Source of the DNA: Gari tellinella | Taxonomy: Eukaryota; Mollusca; Bivalvia; Cardiida; Psammobiidae | Length of the DNA stretch: 64,000 bases | Reading direction: 5' to 3' | NCBI GenBank assembly: GCA_922989275.2 | Contig: OV277860.1 | Span: 47,562,400-47,626,399 of the forward strand | In this document: positions 23,694-33,953 of the stretch, in pieces | Layout of the letters: each line of letters starts with the position of its first letter | How positions within the stretch are numbered: position 1 is the stretch's first letter | Translations under genes and position numbers: made by a program | Notes under the pieces: model-generated | What the model was told of the DNA's origin: nothing | What the model saw: the letters and a program-made list of their open reading frames with translations, nothing else | Database searches by the model: none

Positions 23694-23720
23694 TTTTATT
23701 ATTATTATTATTATTATTAT
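23694..23720. repeat. (ATT)n tail of the LINE
   Basis: About nine ATT units lie at the 3' end of the minus-strand LINE. This kind of microsatellite tail is expected where target-primed reverse transcription started. Confidence 0.8.
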
Positions 23721-23814
23721 ACCAGATTTATATAGCGCTCTTTTCACACAGGGATTGTGCGTTCAAAAGCGCTTTACATGAAATGACACATATGTACCTA
23801 TAAATCGTGAAAAG

Positions 23815-24141
23815 ACAAAATAACTACAATTAGATCTGAAATAAAACATGAATAAACATATAAAAGACAGTCCCCCAAAACGGCGATCACATTACCCCCA
23901 TCAATCAGCAATGAACCGACCGGCTAAGTATTGCCAACTGATATAAATAATGGTAGAGCGCCCAATGCAGGCCATCGACAAAACACAAATAACTATAATT
24001 AGATCTAAAATAAATAAGAATAAACATACAAAAGACAGCCCCCAAAACGGCAATCACACTACCCCCATCAATCAGCAATGAACCAACCGGCTAAAGATTG
24101 CCGACCAATAGAAATAATAGCAGAGCGCCCAATGCAGGCCA
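23815..24141. repeat. 163-bp tandem duplication in LINE 3' UTR
   Basis: Two units, about 23815-23977 and 23980-24141, share 'cggc.atcaca.tacccccatca' and 'gagcgcccaatgcaggccat'. They differ at a few percent of positions. Confidence 0.8.
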
Positions 24142-24228
24142 TCTAATGTAACATAACCAGGAATAATAGCATGCGACCATAACTAAAAACTCTATAGAAG
24201 ATCAATAACATTATTAAAAATGGTGAAA

Positions 24229-24665
24229 GCTGTCCACGAATTGTACCACAGACCACGCCAGCTGGTTTCAAAAGAGATCAGAGTTGTATCCCTACCATCA
24301 AAGATCCACCAGACAGGCATTGGTCAACAGTACAACCCCAGAACTAAAAATTAGACCCATAACATATACAGAATGAACACAGCCCTAGGGTAGCAGTCAT
24401 CTACCCTCTCCACCCCACACCCGCGGGACCTACATGTTCCATGGCTGAAATTACACCATTACTTTATAAAACATCAAGATAAGAAGCTGTCCTTGAATTA
24501 TACCACAAACCCCAAGCCAGTCGGTTTCAAAGAGATCAGGGGCAATCCCTACCATCAAGATCCACCGAACAGGCATGGGCAAACGGTACAATTCCAGAAC
24601 TCCCATTTAGACCCACAATATCTACAGCAAGAACATGGCCCGGAGGTAGCAGTCATCCATTTCCT
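24229..24665. repeat. second duplication in LINE 3' UTR
   Basis: Segments 24229-24415 and 24488-24665 both contain 'gatccacc.gacaggcat' and end in 'tagcagtcatc'. The 3' UTR was therefore expanded twice by duplication. Confidence 0.7.
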
Positions 24666-24673
24666 AATGTGTT

Positions 24674-26571
24674 CTAATAATAAATATTAAAGAAGTGTGT
24701 TTTCAGACGTTTTTTGAAGACTGCAACTGAGCTCGCATCTCTGATGTCTGATGGTAGAGAGTTCCAGAGCTTTGGGCTGCATGCATGAAACTTCTATCTC
24801 AAAACTTCACTAAACGACTTCTCGGCACAACCAGCGATACTGATTTACTCGCAGATCGCAACTCTCTTCGAGGTCTATACACGTCCAGCATACTAACAAT
24901 GTACCTTGGAGAATCATTGCACATGGCTTTGTATGTGAGTGTCAGAATTTTGAATTCAACTCTGTGTTGAACTGGAAGCCAGTGAAGCTCCTTCAAGACT
25001 GGAGTGATGTGATTGTACCGAGGAGTCCTGGTAATGATGCGGGCTGCTGTATTTTGCACACGCTGTAGTTTTCGTAGTGAGTTTTGGGGAATCCCATATA
25101 GCAGTGAGTTGCAGTAGTCAATTTTTGATGTAGCTTCTGGAGAAAGGTACTGTCTAATATGACCTATTTGCCGCAGCTGTGCGTAGCTAGACCTGCACAC
25201 AGTGTTGATGTGCTGTGTCATATCCATTTGGGAATCAAATCTAGCACCAAGGTTGTTCACCCATAATGACGGTTTGATTTTAGAGTTTCCCACTTGAACA
25301 TGAAAATCTCCGGGAACGTTAACCTTTTTTGAATGAAACAGTATGACCTCAGTTTTGTCAGTGTTCAGCTTTAACATATTCTGGTGCATCCATGAGACTA
25401 TGTCTTTTAGACATCCTTCGACTTTTAAAAGGGCTTCTTGTTGACTAGATGTGTCTTTAGGCTTAAATGACAAGTATAACTGTGAATCATCTGCATAGAA
25501 ATGATGATCCAGATCATGATTTCTGCAAATTGAGCCGACAGGTTTTGTGTACATGATGTAGTTTTTGGGTCCCAAGACTGAGCCCTGTGGCACACTATAT
25601 TTCATTTGAACTGGGGCAGATAATTCTCCATCTACTGCGACTGTTTGGTAACGGTCATCCACTTAAGTGGGTTTCCAATGATTTTGAAGTCTTTTTCAAG
25701 GCGATTGAGTAATGTTTCATGATCAATTGTGTCGAATGCGGCTGATAGGTCAAACATCACCAGAATTGTTATTTCATTCTTATCAAGATATTGCAAGATT
25801 TCATTTTGAACTTTAACAAGAGCAGTTTCTGTAGAGTGATGCTTACGATATGCTGACTGATGCTGTTCATGCAGATTGTTTGTGGCCAAATGGGACTCAA
25901 TGCGTCTGTCTACAACTTTTTCTAATACTTTGGAGAGAAATGGCAAATTTGATACAGGCCTGTAGTTCTTAAGATCATTTGTATCGAGATCAGGTTTCTT
26001 CAAAAGAGGTCTTACATGCGACTTTTTGAATTCTTTTGGAACATACGCAGATTCCAGCGAAGAGTTCACAATTTTTGTTAATGACGGTAGGAGCTCGCTA
26101 AGGCATACCTTTAAGAGCCATGTAGGTATTGGGTCGAGTTCACAGGACTTACATGGGGATGCCTTGACAATCTCCCCGATTTCTGCTGCTGTAGCAGTGT
26201 CAAAACTTTCTAAATACATGTAGCTCATAGAATTCAACGTTTCTGTGATGACTGGGGTGCATGCCGTTGATTCAGAGGCAATGCCTGTTCGTATTTTGTC
26301 CACTTTTTCAATGAAAAAGTCGCTGAAATCATGCGCAAGTTGTTTTGAGGACAAATTTTTCGGCAGTGCAATTTCAGTTTGCACCAAGGAGATGCTTAGT
26401 GACTTTAAAAAGACTCTTCGAGTCCCGTTGACAGGATTCTACTTTTTCTGTGTAAAAATTAACCTTTGTCTTTGCTAACAATTTGTTTACTTTAGCACAC
26501 TGGTCTCGATACAGTTGATGATCAATTGCGAGTTTGGATAATTTCCACTTTCGTTCTAGCTTACGCTTTAA
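24674..26571 (-). pseudogene. LINE reverse transcriptase, frameshifted
   Basis: Blocks in order: a basic linker with 'RKLERKW', then the RT motif 'NYRPVSNLPFLSK', the first catalytic aspartate in 'FDLSAAFDTIDH', 'PQGSVLGP', and the active-site box 'FYADDSQLY'. These are followed by the long conserved C-terminal stretch 'LQRVQNTAARIITR' and 'LHWLPVQHRVEFK'. The last conserved block (LPSDIRDASSVAVFKKRL) ends at a stop at about 24674. Frame changes are needed near 26380, 25645 and 24805, and a few residues around the fingers-to-palm junction are missing. Catalytic residues remain but the frame is broken. Confidence 0.85.
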
Positions 26572-27109
26572 AGCGACTCGCAACCAGATGGTGCATTAAA
26601 AATAGTAATTTGTAAATATGTGCCAAACGCTTATATAAATGGTAAAGAATTAGTTTAGGATAATAAATTCTGTTTAAAAAAAATGTATTTCAATAAAAAA
26701 AAATATTGGTCTCTGGTGGAATTCGAAACCGGGGCCCGGCATTGGCGGACAGAAGGCAAAATAGGGGAAACCGTTTAGACCAATGGACCACGGAACTATC
26801 CGTTTATCTCGGATCGATTTAACGTATTTCAATGTGTAGCGATCGAAAGTGCATACAATTTCACAATTCGGCTCGGGTTTATGTCTGAGCCCGTGTAGAG
26901 AAGCAACAACAACAACTATACCGTCTACTAGTCGGTATAGAAAAACGATGGAAAATATCTAAAAATCTAAGATTCGGTGACGATTCTTGAGACTTTTTTT
27001 GGACTGATCATATTTTTTTAATGTCAGAAGCAAAATAATGCCACAAATTTGCTTTTATTTGAGTATTTTATTTTATTTTGACAAGTACACCATCCGGTTG
27101 CGAGTCCCT
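26572..27109. mobile_element. 538-bp TTAA-type MITE inside the LINE
   Basis: TIRs are AGCGACTCGCAACCAGATGG on the left and, inverted, AGGGACTCGCAACCGGATGG on the right. TTAA flanks both ends (26568-26571 and 27110-27113). Deleting the insert plus one TTAA (542 bp) brings the two LINE frames back into register, so the insertion is precise. TTAA is the target of piggyBac and Kolobok elements. No transposase is inside. Confidence 0.85.
26711..26795 (-). other. tRNA-like Pol III promoter module, decayed
   Basis: On the minus strand, TGGTCCATTGGTCTAAACGG (26771-26790) resembles an A box with D-loop. GGTTTCGAATTCC (26718-26730) resembles a B box with two extra bases. The spacing of about 40 bases is normal for a tRNA gene. 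The acceptor and T stems do not pair well, so it is not a functional tRNA gene. It may be a SINE head captured by the MITE. Confidence 0.35.
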
Positions 27110-27113
27110 TTAA

Positions 27114-27610
27114 GTGTTTAGCATCGTGAAGTTCCTGGGTGTACCATGGACATGATGGCCTGAGAGTTATGGTCTTAGTGCACAATGGTGCATGCTTATT
27201 GGTCAGAGCTTTAAGTTCATGTGTGTATACACTAACAATTTCGTCAATATCTGTCATTTTCAGAATTTCTTTAATTGAATCTGAGTTAAGGATATCTCTT
27301 TTAAATAAATCGACATTAATGTTCCTAAGCCTTCGAAATGAAACAGTTTTTCTGATGGGCGGGTTTTTTTTCTGCCTTTGCCCTGAAAGACACAGAGAAA
27401 TGGTATCTTGAGATTTTGCCACTACTGTCAGATAGTCCAGGGTCTGTGACTTCGAGATTTGACACACAGTCTTCGTTATCTCTTGTGATAACAACGTCAA
27501 GAGTGTGTCCCCCGACATGGGTGGCTTCTTTGACATGCTGTTGAAAACCAAATGAATCCATTGTACTGAAGAAATTGACAGAGTTCCTAATGTGATCTAA
27601 CCGTGCATTA
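27114..27610 (-). pseudogene. LINE endonuclease C-terminal part
   Basis: The frame starting near 27605 reads 'NARLDHIRNSV..DSFGFQQHV' and then 'EATHVGGHTLDVVITR', the conserved GHTLDLVI block of APE endonucleases in CR1/L2/jockey elements. A one-base shift near 27340-27360 leads to the connector 'RPSCPWYTQELHDAKHLK', which precedes the RT. The N-terminal catalytic half is missing. Sequence upstream of 27610 is unrelated, marking the truncation point. Confidence 0.75.
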
Positions 27611-27877
27611 TACCATAGTGTAGGTGAAGAATTGCCCTTCCCAACGATATATCACACATGCATATTACACTTATTATATCGACGTTATTGATCAAGCTGC
27701 ATTAATTACGAAACACCCTCGTATGAGATACCATAGGTAATGATATTCTGCATTGACAAACACGCGATGTACACTGCATTACAATCAGCTTTATTTATTT
27801 AGAATAAACGCGTCCAGCTGATAGGGAGAATCCATAGCAATATCCAGGCATACACAACACTCTAGCAGTAAAAGTTA

Positions 27878-28123
27878 CAGTGGAGAATCTGTTATTCTTT
27901 CTCGTTTAAACGCAAACGTCCGCAAACGCAAAGCGCTAAAACGTAGAAAAGAACAACTGTTGGACAATTCTGATAATTCATGTTTATCTTGGTGGCAAAC
28001 AGTTTGGAGCCTGATCAGACGCCGGGTTACCCGGCGTCTGATCTGGCTCCAAACTGTTTGCACTGCAAATAATAGTTTTAGCGTAAACGCGTTTATTGGG
28101 AAAGAATAACAGATTCTCCGCTG
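27878..28123. repeat. TA-flanked MITE, CAGTGGAGAATCTG family (copy 1)
   Basis: TIRs CAGTGGAGAATCTGTTATTC and inverse, flanked by TA on both sides. The centre is the near-perfect palindrome 'caaacagtttggagcctgat' and 'cagacgccgggt' with their inverse. Sister copies are at 29088, 29578, 44525 and 53534. Confidence 0.9.
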
Positions 28124-28133
28124 TAATATAACT

Positions 28134-28348
28134 GGGACCCGTCTTACAAAACGTCGTACGACACAATTAGTATTGTCGTAAGTTAGATTCTAAAACGTTT
28201 CTACTTTTATCTATTTGTCCATCTTGAAAAGACGATTCCAAATAGATGGCATGAGACAGGATTAGATAGAGAAATCAGAAATACGATGTATTTTAATTTT
28301 TGACTTACGACCGTTTTTTATCTAACAGCGTTTCATAAGACGGGTACG
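28134..28348. repeat. MITE, 'gtcttacaaaacgtcgtac' family (copy 1)
   Basis: The left end GGGACCCGTCTTACAAAACG and right end 'cgtttcataagacgggtacg' are inverted. Inner arms 'gacaggattagata' and 'tatttgtccatctt' recall the copy at 59333-59621. It directly adjoins the preceding MITE. Confidence 0.7.
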
Positions 28349-29087
28349 TTGCCGATAATTATGTTCAATGCATTGGAAGAGATGAAGGTAAAAAAATTCA
28401 TTTATCGAATGTCGAAGCTAAAAAGCGGTATAAAATAAAAGTAAACACCATTTAACTGAAATATCAGTATTTCTATTTAAGTCATTTTTCACACTCTACC
28501 CCCACAAAAACGCCATTGATTTGCTACTCCACTAAAGTGAAGAGTTCCAATTTATGAATTACATGTAATAAAATATGAACCATAGAAAAAGTTTATATAT
28601 GCATGCAGTTAGTAGCCTAAAGCAGACAGAAAGTAAAGAAGAACCTGTTTTATGTTTTCACATGTATTTAAAACTACAAATATAGGTTATAAGCTTACCT
28701 TATTAGGCGTAACTTCTTCGCATGCGTTTTCTTCAAATTACGCAAAGACTACTGATTCAAAAGAGCGCATACTAGGGGGTTATCATTCATATTTATAGGA
28801 AAAAAACGCAATTACAACAATGCCAAACAATTTACAGTAAAACATCACCGCAGCGACACACTGAAGATAATCTTAAAAATTTGGCTTTTAAGACCAATGA
28901 AAAATTCTTTAAAAAAAAACACGTCTTGCAGGATTAAATATAACGCAGAAGGAGTCCGGTGCATTATTTTTGTCTTGCATTTAGCGGAGATCTTTCTCTA
29001 AAGATCCAGATTCTTTCCCTGAGGTATGTCGTTCAAGTCACTGACAACAGCCAATATAGGATAACACCCTAGCAACGACCGACTATA
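28349..29087. other. no gene seen
   Basis: AT-rich spacer with no recognised coding or repeat signal. Confidence 0.4.
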
Positions 29088-29319
29088 CAGTGGAAAAAAA
29101 CGCTGTTCTTTCCCAATAAACGCGTTTACGCTAAATCTATTATTTCAAATGCAAACAGTTTGGAACCAGATCAGACGCCGGGTAACCCGGCGTCTGATCA
29201 GGCTCCAAACTGTTTGCCATTAGTCAGAATTGTCAAAATGTTGTCATTTTCTCCATTTTATTGCAATGCGTTTGCGTTTCGTTTACGTTTAAACGGGAAG
29301 AATCGTGTCTTCTCCATTG
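29088..29319. repeat. TA-flanked MITE, CAGTGGAGAATCTG family (copy 2)
   Basis: Inverted orientation relative to copy 1. TA flanks both ends. The core 'caaacagtttggaaccagat' and 'cagacgccgggtaacccggc' is intact, while the left TIR is eroded (CAGTGGAAAAAAACGC). Confidence 0.85.
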
Positions 29320-29577
29320 TACTTATCCTTTATAAACCGCCTGCATGCATGTGAAGGGAGCACTGGTCTAATGCAAACATAGAAGACCCAGACCTAGTGG
29401 GCTAACGTGGCCCTCGCACCAATGACTAATCTGCCATTTTTGAATAAATTGTAAATTACAATCCTAAACAAACAAAAAATACTTAGATTTTAAGTTGAAA
29501 ATATCGCCTATTTGATGTCTCAGGGCTGTTACACCATTAAGGAGTAAAAGGTGTGTTTATCGCAGTCGAGGATGATA

Positions 29578-29823
29578 CAGTGGAGAATCTGTTATTCTTT
29601 CCCGTTTAAACGCAAACGTACGCAAACGCAAAGCACTAAAACGTAGAAAAGAACAACTTTTGGACAATTCTGATAATACATGTTTATCTTAGTGGCAAAC
29701 AGTTTGGAGCCTGATCAGACGCCGGGTTACCCGGCGTCTGATCTGGCTCCAAACTGTTTGTATTATAAATAATAGTTTTAGCGTAAACGCGTTTGTTGGG
29801 AAAGAATAACAGATTATCCACTG
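29578..29823. repeat. TA-flanked MITE, CAGTGGAGAATCTG family (copy 3)
   Basis: 246 bp, the same length as copy 1 and almost identical to it, with TA at both ends (29576-29577 and 29824-29825). The high similarity suggests recent amplification. Confidence 0.9.
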
Positions 29824-30812
29824 TATGTAATGCAAATTAGTGCCACATTGTGAAAGTGTTAGTTTAAACATATTTATTTCCAGAAGTACATATGATTACA
29901 ATTATACATGCTAACGTTATTTTACAATACTTAGGAAAAGGATTGAAACGAAAGAATAAACTTATTGAGTTTCTCTCCTTACTTATAAACTAAACAGTTA
30001 GTCTTGTGTTCAGCGACTTCCTAGAAATCTTTCTTACTAGAGAAAGTATAGTTTCATATTGTATTACTTTCGGTTGCTTGATACAGAACAGAAGTAAAGG
30101 AGAAAGCGCAAAGTGTCTTTCTGATTTACTTCTGCAATGCACCAATTTATCAACATTTTAGCAGAGCATCATATTCATTCACAGGGTGCCGCTGGAGACA
30201 AGACAAACTGTAGGTGCATGCGGACAAAAACAATCAATTTGTTATTGGAGTAAATACATCGTTTGATGAGCAATATTTTCGAACAGTTTAAACGAGATAC
30301 AGTAAACATTTGTAAAGAATAGAGATAAGGAAGATAGTAGTTAAAGGACTGGAAAGATGTGGCGACGCTAAACCTTGACGATACATCATTTAACCGAGGG
30401 ATAGTAGTAAGTGATAATAAGTTAGATAAATCGGTTTGAGCTCTTAATATAAGAATGAACAATGTCAAAAATATGTGTGTTGCTTTCTTTATTAAGTGTA
30501 GGGTCTCCATATAGTATTATGTCTAAGCTCAAGTTGCTTATTTGGCATATTTCATTTAATAGTACATCTCTTATATTATTGTACGCATGGCATTCGAGGA
30601 AGAATGTGAAAGTGTTGATAGAAATACTTATATAATTATAGTAACATTATTATATATAAGGTGTTTCATTCAAAGGGGATAAAAACCATCAGGCTTGTGA
30701 AAGAGGGAGATTGTTTATTGACTGAATGTGTTTATTACCATTTAGCTATACAGTGCCACTTTAAGCAATATTCTTTATTTTTGTGTATTGTAAATTCAAG
30801 TTATTATCTTGA
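29824..30812. other. no gene supported
   Basis: A minus-strand open frame at 30175-30510 (111 codons, hydrophobic and serine-rich) has no recognised domain or splice context. Nothing else is supported. Confidence 0.4.
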
Positions 30813-33103
30813 CAAGAGCCGTATACGGCCCTAAATCGCTCACCTGGGACCGTTGATGTAAATGTAACATAGCTTGGAAAGCTGAGAAATTATGACAATA
30901 TGAGTGTGCCAATTGCTGATTGGATGATGCTGAGTGCAAAATAGTTAAAGTTAGGGTACTGTAGTTAAAGAGAAGATTTTTAAAGTTTTTTTTTAAAAAT
31001 CTATTTTTAGCTCCTGTGACCTATGTAAATTTGTGACCCCCTGGGCGGGGTCATATTTGACCCCAGGGACATAATTTGAACAATCTTGATAGAGAAACTG
31101 AAGATGATGCTTTGTGCAAAATATCTAAGCTCAGGGTACTGTGGTTTCAGAGCAGAAGACTTTTTAAGTTTTTATTGAAAAAATCTATTTTTAGCTCCTG
31201 TGACCTAGATATGCAACGGACCGGAACCATTTTAGCAATATTCGTAAAGTACCTCTAGAAGTTACACTATGCTAAATATAAAAGCTCTAGCCATATTAGT
31301 TTCAGAGAAGAAGAGGTTTGAAGATTTCACTATATAACTCTTTGTAAATTTGTGACCCCAGGCGGGGTCATTTTAGACCCCCAGGGACATAATTTGAACA
31401 ATCTTGATAGAGGACCTAATAATGCTTTGTGCAAAATATCTAAGGTCAGGGTACTGTGGTTTCAGAGAAGAAGATGTTTAGCTCACCTGGCACGAAGTGC
31501 CAATGTGAGCTATTAGGATCGCTGGATGTCCGTCGTCCGTCTGTCTGTCCGTTCACAATTGGTTCGTTAACACTCTAGCGACAACAAATTTCATCCGATC
31601 CTCATGAAACTTGATGAAATGTTTGTCTTGATGACATCTAGGTCAAGTTCGAATGTAGGGTCAAAAACTAGGTCACTAGGTCAAATCATAGAAAAATCTT
31701 GTTAACACTCTAGATGCTACAAATCTTATTGGATCTTAATGAAACTAAATCAAAATGTTTGCCTCATTGATATCTAGGTCACGTTCGAATATAGGTCATG
31801 CTGGTCCAAAAACTAGGTCACTAGGTCAAATCATAGAAAAACTTTGTTAACACTCTGAAGATAGAGGCTACACATCTCGGAATTTAATGCATCCTAGTCA
31901 GAATGTTTGCCTTATTGATATCTAGGTCAAGTTCGAATATGGGTCATGTCAGGTCAAAAACTAGGTCACTAGGTCAAATCATAGAAAACCATTGTTTACA
32001 CTCTATAGGCTACAAATCTCTCATTATCTTCATGAAACGTAGTCAAAATGTTTGCCTCATTCATATCTAGGTCAAGTTCGAATATGGGTCGTGTTCGGTC
32101 AAATACAAGGTCACTAGGTCAAATCATAGAAAAGCCTTGTTAACACTCTAGAGGCTTCAAATCTCATTGGATTTTAATGAAGCTTAGTCAGAATGTTTGC
32201 CTAATTGATATCTGGGTCAAGTTCGAATATGGGTCATGTCGGATTAAAATTTAGGTCACTAGGTCAAATCAAAGAAAAACATTGTTAACCCTCTAGAGGC
32301 TACAAATCTCATTAGATCTGAATGAAATATTGCCAGAATGTTTGCCTACATCAAATCTAGGTCAAATCAAATGTGGAGTGTGTCTGGTCAGAAACTAGGT
32401 CAAATCATAGAAAAATCTCATTAACACTCTAAAGGTTGATTGTGGGTCATGTCCAGTCATAATCTAGGTCACTATAGGTCATGTTTTACATGGTGTACCA
32501 GGTGAGCGATTTGGGGCCATGATGGCCCTTGTTTTAAGATTTTATTGAAAAAATCGATTTTAGCTCCACTGACCTAGATATGCAACGGACCGGAACTATT
32601 TGAACAATATTAGTAAAGTACCTCTAGAAGTTACACTATGCCAAATATCAAAGCTCTAGCCATATTAATTTCAGAGAAGAAGAGGTTTGAAGATTTCACT
32701 ATATAACTCTATGTAAATTTGTGACCCCTGGGGCGGGGCCATTTTTGACCCCCAGGGACATAATTTGAACAATCTTGATAGAGGACCTGTAGATGATGCT
32801 ATGTGCAAAATATCTAAGATCAGGGTACTGTGGTTTCAGAGAAGAAGATTTTTTAAGTTTTCATTGAAACGATCTACTTTTACATGTAGCTCCTATGACC
32901 TAGATATGCAACGGATTGGAAATATTTGAACAACTTTCAAAGAGGTCTATATAAGGATCAAACCTGTCAAGTTTGGTTAAAATCCATCCAGTAGTTAGCA
33001 GATGTCTTTTAAAGTATTGTTGACGACGGACGGACGACGACGGACGACGGACACAGCATGATCAAAATAGCTCACCTTGGCACTTTGTGCCAGGTAAGCT
33101 AAA
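30813..33103. repeat. long 'TCACCTGAG'-type repeat, composite copy
   Basis: The left end is 'acaagagccgtatacggccc', then 'aaatcgctcacctgggacc'. The right end is 'agctcaccttggcactttg', then 'tgccaggtaagct'. The interior repeats a block with 'tgtgacccc.gggcgggg.ca' and 'gatgctttgtgcaaaatatc' about three times. A second long repeat (31483-32535) is inserted inside it. The element sits within an 'aattcaagttattatcttga' tandem. Confidence 0.75.
31483..32535. repeat. nested long repeat, opposite orientation to 14239-15597
   Basis: It starts 'tagctcacctggcacgaagt' and ends 'ggggccatgatggcccttg'. Its units carry 'aggtcactaggtcaaatcat', the reverse complement of the array at 14440-15200. It interrupts the block beginning 'gatgctttgtgcaaaatatc' of the outer repeat. 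Confidence 0.8.
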
Positions 33104-33200
33104 AATTCAAGTTAGTATCTTGAAAAATCAAGTTATTATCTTGAAAATTCAAAATAATATCTTGAAAATTCAAATTGGTATCTTGAAAATTCAAGATTTT
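33104..33200. repeat. ~22-bp tandem, 'aattcaagttattatcttga'
   Basis: About four to five units follow the composite repeat, and one unit lies on its left side (30792-30812). This shows the repeat landed inside this short array. Confidence 0.75.
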
Positions 33201-33212
33201 TTCCGTGCATTA

Positions 33213-33653
33213 CAGTACAAACTCTCTATAACAATCATTACACGAGATCATATGCTCGGTGTTTAATGCAGGTGGCTGCTTAACTCTTTCCTCCCTGAAA
33301 CTTTAAATGGAAAATTCCAGTTTCCATTTTAGTCTGGTCCATTTCTGTCTTTTAAGGGTTGTTTTTGTCAATGTTTGGAATTATGACAAACAGTGAAGAC
33401 CCTGATCAGAGGGCTCCTTTCGGAGCCCTCTGATCTGGGTCTTCACTGTTTGCATAGGACAAGTGTACTTTTCACATATACACTGTTTGAAAACAACACC
33501 AATATGCGGGACTAGGGTTCAAAGGGTTAAAACAAGATGGGAGTAGAACAGAAAGCTCCTTAGGAGCTTTTTGTTTTACTTTCAGCTGTCATAGGCCTAT
33601 ACTACCGAAAATAAGGATACTTTTTAGTAGTCGTACTAGGGAGATTTTTACTG
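33213..33653. repeat. TA-flanked MITE with nested TTAA MITE
   Basis: Same family as 23355-23559: TA flanks, a 'cagtacaaactctctataac' end and an 'agaaagctccttaggagctt' core. Removing 33284-33526 plus one TTAA restores 'ggtggctgcttaaaacaag', which parallels the uninterrupted copy. Confidence 0.8.
33284..33526. repeat. TTAA MITE, CTCTTTCCTCCCTGAA family
   Basis: TTAA flanks both ends. The core is the palindrome 'caaacagtgaagaccctgat' and 'cagagggctcc' with its inverse. A near-identical copy lies at 51138-51379. Diverged relatives are near 42588, 48590 and 50354. Confidence 0.9.
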
Positions 33654-33953
33654 TAACTGATACTTGTCGTTAGTCAATATGCACTTTATTCTAGTGCAAA
33701 TCACGGCTCTAATTGACTTTTCTTCTTGCACCAGTGGGTGAGAAAGTGAGATTATTGCAAATATACAAGGCAAAAACAAAAGAAACGTCCACAATGTAAA
33801 GGTGTGTGCCTTTCAGCAAAGTTTATTCAACATATACAAATACATCTATCTACAGATAAAACAAACAAATTCTCGTCTGGAAACAACCCGGGTTTAATTA
33901 ATTTAACGCTGTCTAGTAGAGGGGCTGACCGCATGAATCCAACTTTTTTTTAA

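Larger units (their letters stand above)
23695..27610 (-). mobile_element. CR1/L2/jockey-type LINE, 5'-truncated
   Basis: Reading on the minus strand, the element contains the end of an APE-type endonuclease (27.6-27.1 kb), a linker and reverse transcriptase (26.6-24.7 kb) and a 3' UTR ending in a 'gcgctatataaat'-like motif and an (ATA)n tail at about 23720-23694. Tails of short tandem repeats instead of poly(A), and a terminal 'agcgctatataaa', are typical of L2/CR1-group elements. The front of the endonuclease and any ORF1 are missing. A TTAA-type MITE (26572-27109) interrupts it. Multiple frameshifts make it inactive. Confidence 0.85.

Noticed and set aside
27878..29823. Regularly spaced identical palindromes that could suggest a CRISPR-like array
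   Set aside because: The palindromes are cores of separate MITEs with their own TIRs and TA duplications, in a eukaryotic setting.
30175..30510. 111-codon minus-strand open frame
   Set aside because: Composition looks like AT-rich noncoding DNA. There is no conserved motif, signal peptide architecture or splice support.
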